Shown here piece by piece: positions 50,155 through 61,026 of a DNA stretch of 64,000 nt (position 1 is the stretch's first letter; every line of letters starts with the position of its first letter). Source of the stretch: Phanerodontia chrysosporium (taxonomy: Eukaryota; Basidiomycota; Agaricomycetes; Polyporales; Phanerochaetaceae); assembly GCA_001910725.1 (NCBI GenBank), contig MJGA01000009.1:434001-498000 (forward strand), in the 5' to 3' direction. The position numbers and the translations under genes are program-made. The notes under the pieces were generated by a model. The model searched no databases, was not told where the DNA came from, and saw nothing but the letters and a program-made list of their open reading frames with translations.

Positions 50155-52161
50155 ATGCTGCCCAAAGCGCTCCTTCTTCTCTCGCTCGTTGCAGGTGCCC
50201 TTGCCCAGGACGGCTCCGTCACCGGGCCTACGTCCTCTCCAGAGGCTGCTGGCTATAACTGCGACCCCACAAAGTGCCAGCTCCCCAACTGCCACTGTGC
50301 GAGCACCGACCCGCCTGGCGGTCTCGACCCGGTGAGTCCTCGGCGACCTGTCTGCCCTGAGAGTGTGTGGCCTGCTGACACATATCGCTCTAGTCGGTCG
50401 TCCCACAGTTTGTCGTCTTCACCGCAGACGACGCCGTGCAAAGCTACACGATCGATGCCGTCAACCAGTTCCTCGCTCACCGCAAGAACCCCAATGGCTG
50501 CACGCCCAAGATGACCTACTACACGTCCCTCAACTACACGAACTACACGCTGGTAACGGACTGGTTCGTCGCTGGAAATGAGATCGCCGTACGTTCCCCC
50601 GCCGCTCTTCATTTGTGGCCGCTCACTCACCGTGCGGGCTCATTTTAGGACCACACGTACGTGCCAAGCCCTCCCAAAGCACGCCGAGCGACCGTCTGAT
50701 CTCTTTGCACACAGCATGACCCACGTCGGCAGCCCCGGCGCCGACCAGATCAACGGCAACCTGATCGCGCTCAACGCCCTCGCTGGTATCCCCATGTCTG
50801 AGATCCGTGGCTTCCGCGCGCCGTACCTCAATTACACCCCAGAGACTCTCAAGCTGCTTGCAGCGTCCGACTTCCTGTACGACTCGAGTGCGTCCGCCGC
50901 CACGCCGGTTACGGACCCGAATACGGATGCGTACTGGCCGTACACCCTCGATTACGGCATGGCGAATGACTGTCTCGCCGTCGAGGGCCTGTGCAAGGGC
51001 GAGCCAAAGATTCCAGGCTTCTGGGAGGTGCCCATGTACGCCTTCTTTGACAAGCGTGGTGTCAACGGCGTCCACTTGATGGACCCCTGGCTGTGAGTGC
51101 GATCGCATCCAACGTGTTCCAGCAGTAAATTGAGCGGCAAAATTCAGTGATACTGCCAACGGCGAATCCGCCGTCAACGATTCGGCGACGCTTGAATACA
51201 TGAAGGCGACCTTCACCGACCACTACCACGGCAAGCGGCAACCGATTGGTCTCTACACGCACCCCATCCACGTCGCGGTATGCGAAACGCTGTTTCTGCG
51301 TTTGCGATCACCCGACTGATTGCTCGATCCTAGACGAACTATCCTGGCGTTGCCGCCCCGACGTCGACGATCAACATGATCAACCAGTTCCTCGACTGGG
51401 CGCAGAACCAGCAGGACGTATGGATCGTTTCGACCGGCCAGCTCCTCGACTGGGTGCGAAACCCCGTGCCCGCGTCGCAGCTGAACAACCTCCCGTCGTT
51501 CAAGTGCTCGACGCCCCAGGTCGACCCGAGCCTCAAGATCTGCAACGGTATCCCACAGAACGAGGCAGGCCTGCTCAGCCACTGCGACTTCCCGACTTTC
51601 CCTTCTACACTTGCGTACGTCTAGCTATCGACTGAGTCAGCGCCTTTACTCACCTATCTTTCATCAGTACGGCTGCCCTGTTGAGCCGCCTACCGTGGAC
51701 GACCCGAACCCCGCTCAGCAGGTTCCGGACGGCCAGCAGCCGCGCTTCCGTCGTAAGTCTCTAGTGTCTTCCCGCAGGCTCCACAGTGTCTGACCTTGTC
51801 TCAAGTCCCGGGCAACTGCTCGACGCCCTTCTGGGACCCGATCGCGGGCAAGTGCATCTGCACGGCCTCGACCTGCGCCTTCACCGACCAGTCGCGGCCC
51901 ATTGGCGTGCGTATCTCCCCCATCTTATCTGCCGAGGGACGGTTTGTGCTCACGACGTGGCTTCTGCAGCCGAACGGCGCCAACCTCACGGGCGGCGGCA
52001 CGGGCAGCGGCCCGCTCTCTGCGTCGCCGTCTGCGACGGTCAACCCGTACGTGCCCTTCAACGGCAACGGCGCCGCGCCGTCGCTCTCCGCGCTTGGTGG
52101 TGCGTCGACGCTCATGGTAGGCGCGCTCGTCGCCGTCGCCGGCATCTTTGCGACGCTATAA
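50155..52161 (+). CDS. Polysaccharide (chitin) deacetylase, CE4-like, GPI-anchored
   Basis: The signal peptide MLPKALLLLSLVAGALAQ is followed by a Cys-rich lead and the catalytic domain. Visible CE4 motifs are VVFTADDAVQSY (the DD pair, where most members have FDDG), DHTMTHVG (two metal-binding histidines), IRGFRAPYLNY and YTHPIHVATNYPG. These steps would remove acetyl groups from chitin to give chitosan in the cell wall. A Cys-rich tail follows (CSTPQVDPSLKIC, FPFYTCYGCPVEPP, CICTASTCAF) and then a Ser/Gly linker and the hydrophobic end TLMVGALVAVAGIFATL, which fits a GPI signal. About nine exons; exon 3 is only eight bases. One base is probably missing in the CCC at 51600-51602, where the frame must move to read FYTCYGCP. 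Confidence 0.9.
50649..50656 (+). other. Eight-base microexon in the deacetylase gene
   Basis: GACCACAC sits between acceptor TTTTAG and donor GTACGT. Joined to CATGACCC at 50715 it writes DHTMTH, the metal-binding motif; skipping it would remove the first metal histidine and break the frame. Confidence 0.85.
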
Positions 52162-52964
52162 GAGCGTCATCGGACCTGTCTGTCTTTCCGCGGACCGCTG
52201 GTGCGAGGACCCTCACCTGCACGGACTTTCTCCTGGACTCTCGTCGCGGCTCTCCTCTGAGCCGTGCCCTCACCTCATTTAAACGGTTAAGTATGAACAC
52301 TGGATGCACTACTCCTGCTTTGGAGAGACTCTTGACGCTCTTCTCCCTTTTTTTGCTCGGTCTTTCACGTTGCTCTACAGTCGTTACGCCATACCGCACC
52401 GCCAAGATCCTTGTAGCGTAATCGTATAATCGCACTGCTTGCATAATGACTAAACGTTCCCTCAATTCCTTTGCACGCTCGGCCAGCTCGACAGGTGACT
52501 GTAGTAGCGTATAGCGCTGTACACCTTGAGCCTTTCTACTTGATACTGCCCCTAGAAGCTGCGTAGGATAGCCTTTGTGGCGTCGGAAGCCATCCTTCCT
52601 GTCACGTCACTGAAGAATGCAAACACAAGACTCGAACCGAGGTTCGGAGCGCAGGACACTGCATTCTTAGCGTCGATTTTGATCGTGCACGGCAGAGGTA
52701 AGGTGAAGGCGGGCCGGCTGGATATGTCCCCATTCTCAGGTCTGTAATTTGCACTTTGCGTCTTGCGGAAGCCTCCTCCGAACTAGCGGATTGCGCTCTT
52801 CCTGAGCCGGACCGTGCGACGAGCACGCTCTGCAAATCAGGAGCGAAGACGCAAAGAGCAGTATGCGTAGCATTCCGTTGCCCTTGTCCATAATGTACTG
52901 TATGAACTCTTAAGCAGCGTACCTCGATACAGTCCAGAAAGCAGATGGTATATTGAGGCTAAGC
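52162..52964. other. Intergenic region between convergent genes
   Basis: About 800 bp holding the 3' regions of the deacetylase and OST48 genes. A tRNA-like B-box word was noticed near 52630-52640 (minus strand) but does not fold. No gene was seen. Confidence 0.5.
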
Positions 52965-54499
52965 CTACTCGGTTTTGATACCCTTCTTCTTGCCCTCACG
53001 GTCATCTCCTGAGAGCCAGAGGGCAGAGAACAGCACAAAGGCGACGCTCGTGCTCATCGCGCCGATGTAGTACGGCCACGCCGCGCTCAGGAAGCGCGGG
53101 TACTCATCGTGTCGTGGTGGGACGACAGGCACGACCGTCGTGCTCTGCAGATGAGTCCATCTATACACGTGTGAGCATGGTGGGTCATAGGTTCGATGGT
53201 GAAGGTGCACTCACCCCTTGCGTTTGTGGTCGACAACGAACTTGAAGACACCGTGCCTGTCTGGCACACGGAAAGTGACAGAGTACTCGCCCGGCTTGCC
53301 AGGCACCGCAGGCAGGGCGGTGCGGATGTGTGGGTCAAGCATCGTGAACTCAAGCTGCATGTCCTGGATGCCGGAGTACGGCTCCCAAGTGTTCTTCTTG
53401 GGGTTGAACTTCGAGACATGCATGGTGAAGACCTGGACCAGCACTTAGCGAGGTTAAAGAACTTAGTATGACAATACGCACGACGTTGTCATTGATAGTG
53501 TAGGTCTCCCGCGATTCGGTCTCGTTTACACGGTGGTGCGCGACCTTCTCGATCCTGAGCGCATTCGTCTCCTGGAAGGTCCAACCCACGACGTCCTGTG
53601 CAAATTGCTTGTTGCCAGATGGCTTGCCTCTAGATCATCATTAACATATTGATGCGGCACATCTGCTGTAATACGCACCCAAGGGCCTCCTTCTGAGCAA
53701 ACTCGTCGCTGAACAACTCCGCACCACCCACGAACGTGGCACGGGCCCCGGTCGTCGCCTGGAAGCCAGCTACGAGAGCGAGCGAGCTACCCGCCCACAG
53801 GCCCTCGCCAGTCTTGTCTGCAGATTCTACCACAGCATCCGCCCCAGAGTCGCTCGTCGTATCCGCAGCAAAGCTTTCAGCGGGCGCGTGCAGGATAGGG
53901 AGGAGAAGCGGGTTTGGGGTGTACGCGAAAGGCACACCGGAGAACCACACCGGCGGAAGACCCGGGGACAGGACTGGGTGGTTTGCGGGCGGCGATACAG
54001 GCACAACCGTCGCAGGAGTGTCGCGCTCAGGGAAGTGCGAGACCAGCGGGGTGCCTGGCGGGGGCAGAACAAGCGAGAACTCGGCGGCGAGGGTGTTGAC
54101 CGTGGTCTGCTTGTTCGGAGAGAGCGCAAGAAGTAGATTCGTGCCCTTGTCAAGCAATGAGACGAGGGCCTGCGGCGAGAGGTCCTGCGCGAGGTCTGCA
54201 GTAAGTTGAGACACGCATGTACTCGTGTCATTAAAGTGTTACGCACTTTTCGAGTCCGGCGCAAAGACCACGACATGACTGAACTGCGCGACTTCGTCCT
54301 GGATGACAACAGGCTGCGCGTCCTTGGGTGACCGGAAGGTCAGGTTGAAGCCCTTGTCCGTGAGACCATTCCAGAAGACGGAATATGCGTCCTTGTCGAG
54401 CGAGGGGTCGAGAACAACAAGGACAGAGTCGCCGGTACTGGACCGCGCGCAGGCGGTCAGAGCGACCGCGAGGAGAGCTACCGCACGTCTGAGGAACAT
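52965..54499 (-). CDS. WBP1: Oligosaccharyltransferase 48 kDa subunit (OST48/Wbp1)
   Basis: The start at 54499 gives a signal peptide, MFLRRAVALLAVALTACARS, followed by SVLVVLDPSLDKDAYSVFWN and LTFRSPKDAQPVV. Next come QDEVAQFSHVVVFAPDSK and, after an intron, DLSPQALVSLLDKGTNLLLA. Later parts read YTINDNV, MHVSKFNPKKNTWEPYSG, MQLEFTMLDPHIRTAL and TFRVPDRHGVFKFVVDHKRKG. The last segment, AAWPYYIGAMSTSVAFVLFS, is the single membrane helix, with a short lysine-rich cytosolic tail. These are all marks of Wbp1/OST48, a non-catalytic subunit of the ER oligosaccharyltransferase that moves the lipid-linked glycan to Asn in N-glycosylation. Frames agree through all introns. It is divergent from COX17, with 221 bp between starts. 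Confidence 0.95.
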
Positions 54500-54720
54500 A
54501 CGGAGGAGGTGGTAGTACGCTTGGGAGGTCTCCTCAACGTGCAGGCACCTCCACGTCGCAGTCGCACGTGACGCTGCTATGAATACCGGGACCTAACCCT
54601 AGAGCCTGCACACCTAACCCCACGCACCTGGTTTGTCACCCCGAGGCGGACCGCACGCACTGTCCGCACGCCAAGCACCGTTCTTGTCCTTACACCTCCT
54701 CTGTCCTCCAGCTCCTCAAC
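54500..54720. promoter_or_regulatory. Divergent promoter between OST48 and COX17
   Basis: Only 221 bp separate two start codons pointing outward, so promoter elements of both genes must lie here. It is C-rich, with ccctaaccc-like words near 54590-54620. No specific factor site is claimed. Confidence 0.55.
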
Positions 54721-55085
54721 ATGCTTGGTTCTGTCAGTGCAGTATTTATCCTATGTTAGGTTTCTGCGTACTTACTCTGTCCTAGATCTCGTCATGGTGG
54801 GGAGGCTCTTCCCCTACGCCCGCGCCGGAGGCCAAGCCATTCGACCCGACAGATCCCAAGCAGAACCCATTGAACCCTCAGGGCCTGAAGCCGTACGTGT
54901 TACCCTTTGCACTTGTGTTGATCGAGGTGCTCATTGTCTCGTTCAGATGTTGCGCTTGCCCTCAGACCAAGTCCGCGCGCGATGACTGCTTCCTCAAGCA
55001 CGACTCTTCGGAGGCGACAGAGAAATGCAAGGAACTCGTCCAAGCACATATAGCTTGTATGCGCAGCTACGGCTTCAAGGTGTAG
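54721..55085 (+). CDS. COX17: Mitochondrial copper chaperone Cox17
   Basis: Three exons (54721-54732, 54786-54892, 54947-55085) give 85 residues. The short first exon writes MLGS. A Pro-rich N-terminal region follows and the conserved core is KPCCACPQTKSARDDCFLKH, with the CC and CxC copper ligands, then a twin CX9C helix pair ending CMRSYGFKV. Cox17 is imported into the intermembrane space through Mia40, folds with disulfides and hands copper to Sco1 and Cox11 for cytochrome c oxidase. The N-terminal extension is about 20 residues longer than in yeast, which is common in basidiomycetes. The donor of intron 1 (GTCAGT) is slightly unusual. Confidence 0.95.
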
Positions 55086-55272
55086 CGACCACGAAATTCC
55101 TCCGTAACAGCCTATCCTGCTCTTCGTCGCTTTCAGTTGTGCGTGCTTCGGATTGTAATGTACCATCTAATACTGTAGACAATATCATACCGCCTCTCAT
55201 CGAAGTGTGCAGTCGTGCAACAAAACTAGAAGTAAGGTCCAAGCAGTTATCCGATTCATAGCAATTTAGTCG

Positions 55273-57179
55273 TTACGCGTCTTCCGCTGGGACGATCCAC
55301 GTCCACCTCCCCTCCGCTAGACCAGCAGCAGTATCCTGGAGTAGAATCTCGTGTCTGCCGCGCACGTAGACCTACAAGCAAGGTCAACACCGATCCAACG
55401 TGCCAGTTGTTGCAATACGTACTGTCTTATCCACCATGCGCGATCGCAATGCCTTCACGGTCTGGGGGTCGATGTCCTCCTCTAACATTTGCGACAAGTC
55501 TTCTACAGCCTTCTCGAGATCTCTATGGCAATAGTCAGCGATTCGCTCCAACAGCCTACCAGGAGACATACGCTTGGAGGTCTTCGAAGATTTGTTTCTG
55601 ATTACCAGGCGTCAAGAAGTAAGCCATCGCGTAAGACCATTTCAGCGTGACGCGACATCCCGTCAGCACGTCGACGGCTTGCTGCATGAACTTCGACTAA
55701 ATCGAACTGTGAGGCTGCTACCTGCGCTTCTTCTCGCGTGTGCACGTACCTCGATCCAAGACAGCTGAGAGGTTTCTTGGACTTCGAGCATCTTTTCCTC
55801 CGTCCTCTGGCACAAATCTTGGTCGAGCTTCGCGGACAGCTCGTGGTTATTGAAACGATCGAAGTAGAAGAGCCATTTCTCCAGGTTCTTCTTCGCCTCG
55901 GTCGTGCTCTCGTCTGGTTCAGGCTCTTGCCATGCGTTGCAAATGGCATTATTGTATCCATGCGATTCCCACTTTTTCATGCACAGCCAGCAGAACTGGA
56001 ACTGACAGTGTCTGCATAGGATACGACTGGGAGCCTATGCATTAGCAACTGAAAGAATTCATGCAACATAATACACGTACTTGCAGCCCCCATTCTTCTC
56101 AATGCTATTGCCGCATTTTGGACACGACCGAGTGTTTGCCCGGAGCCATTGCGATGTGCCTGCGTCATCCCTAGCATTCTTGATCCAGACAGGGACAAGG
56201 CGACATATTAGTGGACGATGATCTGAGTCATATCCGCAACCGAAGCAGAAAGCATGACCCTTGCCGCAGTGAACAGTCGGAACTTCCGTGAGCAGAGACT
56301 GCCCCCGGCCGCCTGTGCACCAGACAGTCTCTGTACACCCTGGATGCGGACAGAATCGAAGATTGGCGTTGGAACCGACGTAAGACTCTCGTAGCAGTTC
56401 CTGGTATCTGCAAGAGGAGACTTAACGTTAAACCATCACGGGTTGTGCTTGGCGTACCTCTTGAAAGTGACATCGTCCGCGAGCTGCTTGATGCTGGGTT
56501 CGTCCACGGTAACGGCGCAGCCGTCCTGCATGCACTTGAAGAAACACTGGCCCTCCTGCCTGATCTTCGTCAAGACGTATTCCTTCCAGCAATTCCTGCA
56601 GTATTTGTGTCCGCAACGGAGCTCGAATGCCTCGTCAAGAGGAGGCGTGTCACAGCAGATCATGCACATGAAGTCGGATGGAGTGTCTAGGCGGGCACGC
56701 TTCGACGGACGCGACGGCGTTTCTTGGGACATGGTGTTCTGCGGCTCGCCGACTTCGCGGAGCACCTCCTGCGGCGAGTCCATGAAACGCTCCAGCAGCT
56801 TGTCTTCGTTCCATCGGAAGTATTGCAGTAGTATTGAAGCTATTGGCGGCTCGGATGCCCTTCAATGCATTGGGCCACGAACTGATCGGACGCGCTCACC
56901 TGAAGGCCTACGAGATCGGCTACACGACGAATGTCCTTTGCTACTGCGTCTTGCAGTGCCTCTATCGACAGGCTCCGCGCATCGGCGATGGCACTCCTTT
57001 CTTTGCCCTTGTCTTTCGCGACTGGAGCCTCATAGTCATCCTGTGGGACTCTGGGCATTTAGCGGCTATGACGCAGGCTCTGCTATCGTCTACGAGATAT
57101 CGGGGCATACCTCATCTACCGCAGCATCGTCTGAGTCGTAGTTATATGCGCTTTCGTCATCATCGGAGTAGTCAGACAT
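55273..57179 (-). CDS. Ariadne-type RBR E3 ubiquitin ligase
   Basis: The start is at 57179, MSDYSDDDESAYNYDSDDAA, the acidic head of Ariadne proteins. Next is the UBA-like region (LQYFRWNEDKLLERFMDS). RING1 has MICCDTPPLDEAFELRCGHKY. The IBR follows, with RFCPHPGCTETVWC and CGKGHAFCFGCGYD. RING2 reads SCPKCGNSIEKNGGC, with the catalytic Cys in NGGC, then across an intron NRILCRHCQFQFCWLCM; the usual NHMTC is NRILC here. The Ariadne domain (EPDESTTEAKKNLEKWLFYFDRF and onward) and its C-terminal helices end WTWIVPAEDA. RBR enzymes pass ubiquitin through a Cys thioester and often act with cullin-RING ligases. The first intron must end at the CAG just before DDYEAP. Confidence 0.95.
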
Positions 57180-57591
57180 TATCCTCTGGACAGTCAACGT
57201 CGTGGCGGAAGCCAAGTCAATGGGATCATCAGAAGTGTTAGCTTGACAGTAAGTAAGCATTGCGCTTTACTACCGTAACAAGCGTTCCGATGCAGAAGTA
57301 ATCAAATATTGAAAGGTCGTTACAATAGCATTGTTACCAGGTCCATCTCCGTTCCGAGTACCGATCTTGCTTCATGCGTTCACTACACCTCTACCAGCAC
57401 ACACCCCGAGAAATACATGAGGGCATCGTTTGAACGTCATGTCATTCATTGTCGGGTTTTGGGCTGATGCTAGCACATGAAAGGGTACGGTGGTTCCATG
57501 TCCAGGGTTGTTCCTAGATTGTTCCCGCGCATTTGACGATCGCGTCTAGTTGAAGCTTCCCGCTGTCTTGCCATGCTTTCTCCCGCACATC
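57180..57591. other. Intergenic region
   Basis: About 410 bp between divergent genes. It should hold the promoter of the RBR gene and, probably, the first exon of the ABC transporter, which I could not fix. Confidence 0.4.
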
Positions 57592-60500
57592 ATGTCCTGC
57601 GTGAACTACGGCGTTGCCAACGGCACCTCCTGCGCATGTCCAGTCGGCTTCGGCGGGTCCACATGTGAACAGCCAGCCTGTGGAGGCAACATCTTCCAGG
57701 GATCCAGTCGCTCGCTCGCGCCAATCCAAGGAAGCTTCGCAAACCTTACGGCGGCAGGCTGCTCGTGCGAGGACGGCTGGGCGGGGACAGGCTGTAACGT
57801 GTGTCAGTCGGCGAAAGCATGCCAATCTGCGTTCGCTGCTGTCAGCTCGAGCTCGAGCGTCGCGAGCCTTGGGGTACCGACGGGCCAGAACGATACCCTA
57901 ACATGCAACAATCAGCCTAGAGTATATGCAGCGGGAGAGATGAGCTGTCAGGTCAATGTGAGTGACGTTCAGCCAGTCAGTCGCTTCATGGCACTGAACA
58001 CAGCAGAATCCCACTCTGCAAGCTATCTATCCGCTTTCGTCTACTCTGAACATACTGAGGACGCTGGACAACTCCCTGACCCCTTTGCCGAACGTCACGG
58101 GTTTCGGCCCCAAAGGCTCGGTCTACGCCCAACTGTTTTACGATGGGGAGGAGCAGTTCTACTGCACTGCGAACTCTTGTACCCAGCAGGAGGGCTCAGG
58201 CTCAGGTAGCTCCGACTGGAACTGCCAAAACCTGCAATGTCACTGCTTCGCCAACTCCACCTTCTGCGGGAAGACCCCGATTACCGACCTTTCAGGCGTG
58301 CTCAATACGCTTTCGGGGTCGTTAGAGATATCTTGCGATGCACCAGCTCCGCAGAACAACACCGCCAACTGTGCATTCAAGCAGCAGACCATCAACCAAG
58401 TCTTCGGCTCGGCGGGTCTTGCCCTCAGTGGTTGCACGTTCGGCGAGTGTGTGGCGCAGTATGTGATAGACTCGGCCTCAGGAAACACGACCACAACTAG
58501 CGACACCTCGCACGGCTCGTCCCTCAGCGGCGGAGTCATCGCCGGTCTAGCCGTCGTGGGTGGACTGGTCGCGCTCGCACTCGTCTTCCTGCTGCTCGGG
58601 TGGATCCAGCAGAGGCGGGCGCGGCGTGGATACCCTGGGCAATTTGACAGCTTTGGCGGCGTCACCACGGAGTGGACGAACATCAGCTATTTCGTACCTT
58701 CGAGTCATCCCGATATTTTCTCTGGCGGCCTACTGCGCAGACGTAAGGGCCAAGATGACTTGAACGATCACAAGGTTGTGCTCGACAATGTCTCTGGCAG
58801 AGTCGCACCCGGCCATATGATGGCTATTCTCGGCCCCAGTGGTATGCTTAGCTCATTTTTAGTTGCCGAACATTGCAGCTAACACCATTGCGCCAGGTGC
58901 CGGCAAAACGACGCTGATCGAGATACTTGCCGGCAAGAACAAGGCCGGTCGCACAGCGGGATCGGTCAATTTCTCGCCCTCTCGGCGCCCCAGAGTCGGC
59001 TTTGTCTCGCAGCAGGACGTTCTCTCCCCAACACTAACTGTCTATGAGGCGCTACTCTTCGCTGCCGAGCTTCGGATACCAGAGAATGTACCGCTCGCGG
59101 AGAAACGTGCTCGCGTGGAGGACGTCATCGACAAGCTTGGCCTAAGTGGTGTACGCGACGTGCGTATTGGCGATGGAGAGAAGAGGGGCATTAGTGGCGG
59201 TGAGATGCGCCGTGTGAGCATAGGGCTCGAGCTTGTCGCTCAGCCGGACATCCTCATTCTGGACGAGCCCACCTCTGGATTGGATTCGGTCTCTGCCGCG
59301 AAAGTTACCAAAGTCCTACATGCGGTTGCGCACGACGAGAAGAATCCAACGGTGGTGATAGCTTCCGTGCATCAGCCTAGGTGAGTGACAGGCCGGGAGA
59401 TACAATACACCACGCTCACCAGTGCCCAGCTCGCAGCTGTACCACTCGTTCGACCAGGTTCTCTTAATCTCACACGGCCGCGCGCTCTATTCAGGTGCTG
59501 GTGGCTTTGCGCCAGCAACTCATTTCACGTCCCTGGGCGTCCCGTACCACGAAGGGTACAATGTGGCGGACTACCTTCTGGAGATCGCCAGCGATCCCCC
59601 GTCTCGCTGTTCCAAGCCACTCAGCCGACGCTCGTACCGGGTACCCCGGCATCCAGCAGCAACGGCGATGCAAGCAAAGAAAAGGCGACCGGCGACGACA
59701 CACCGAACGCGCTCGAGAAGGGCTATCCACCCGACTCGGAGGCCCGCGTGGTACTCCAGGAGGGGCCTAGGCATTCCGGTTCGGGATATGCAACGACGTT
59801 CTTGACACAGCTTGAGGTGTTGTCAGGCCGCGAATGGAAGATACTAAGGAGGCAAGCCTAACGCCCAGAGTCGCCATTCCAGCCGCTAACAAGTTGCTGC
59901 ACAGGGACCTCACGCTCTTCTTCACACATGTCGCCGTCGCTTCTGTGCTTGGCGTTTTTGTTGGTGCGTGGAAGGGATGTTCACATCTTCATGCCGTTAG
60001 TCCTAAATTTCGTCGGCAGGCGGGCTGTACTGGAAGACGGGCATCACCATTGCTGGTTTCCAATCCCGTGTCGGCTGCTTGTTTTTCTTGGTATGTTGCC
60101 GCTTGTGGATTTCGGCGTGTGTCAGTATGCTGATGTTCGCGCAGGGTGCACTTGTGGCGTTCTCGACACTGAGCGCCCTGTACCACGTTGTCGAGTCTCG
60201 GCCGCTTTTCTTGCGTGAACGGTCCGCACGCTACTACAGGTATGTCCAGCGTCTCGAAATATCTCCCCTCGGGCTAACGCAATACGGCCAGTCCCACTGC
60301 CTGGCTGCTCTCGCGGTTCATCTTCGATGTCGTACCGCTCCGCGTTATCCCGACAATCGTGGTCGCAACGATGTGAGTTACCATGCGTCGCCTCTGGTCT
60401 TGCGTGTGTTTTGACGGCATGCATACAGAACGTACTGGATGGCCGGTCTTGCATCGGACGCGGCACACTTCTTCAAGTTCCTATTCATCCTCGTGCTATA

Positions 60501-61026
60501 TACATTAGCCATGACACTTTTCGTAAGTTAGTACCGTTTGAATTACGTTCGCGCTTACTGACGGCGCCTTTATCCGCTTCCCGCATGAAGAACTTCCTGC
60601 TCGCATGCTGGTTCAGCAATGGCGGCGTAGCCATCCTGCTAAGTGCGCTCACTGCACTGTATCAGATGACCTACGCGGGCTTCTTCGTGCATCTAAACGA
60701 CATTCCACCGGTCTTGAGGTGGCTTCAGTGGTTGTGCCCGCTCAAGTACACTCTTGAAGCGCTCTCCGTCAACGAAGTCGGCTCGGGCCTTATGATTCAA
60801 GACACCCTGCAAGGAGTGCCGGTGAATGTGTCTGCCAGCCTGATCATGAACCTGGTTCGTCATTGCTCTTCAATGCGCCACCAATAAAACTGAGCCATTA
60901 TTTGCAGCTGTTCGGCTTCGGTTCAAACAACTACTACCGAGACGTCCTGGTGCTGTTCGCGTTCATTGCGGGGTTTGGTATTGGCGTAATCCTCGTCGTA
61001 ACCTTCCGCCTGCGTGAACGTAGATG
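57592..61026 (+). CDS. ABCG-type transporter with EGF-like ectodomain (ADP1-like)
   Basis: I begin at the ATG at 57592, but the frame runs upstream to at least 57550 and a 5' exon with a signal peptide is likely. The N-terminal ~350 residues are Cys-rich (NGTSCACPVGFGGSTC is EGF-like), followed by a membrane helix (GGVIAGLAVVGGLVALAL). The ATPase domain has Walker A GPSGAGKTTL, the signature ISGGEMRRVSIGLEL, and Walker B DILILDEPTSGLDS, then an H-loop, SVHQPS. The membrane domain with six helices ends FGIGVILVVTFRLRERR. This is the layout of yeast Adp1, a full-length White-type (ABCG) half transporter; the cargo is unknown. One intron has a GC donor at 59852 (AGGAG|GCAAGC). One C seems missing in the CCCCC at 59596-59600. 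Confidence 0.92.

Noticed and set aside
52600..52700. Minus-strand B-box-like word (ggttcgagtct)
   Set aside because: Flanking bases do not pair into a T stem or acceptor stem, so a tRNA is not supported.
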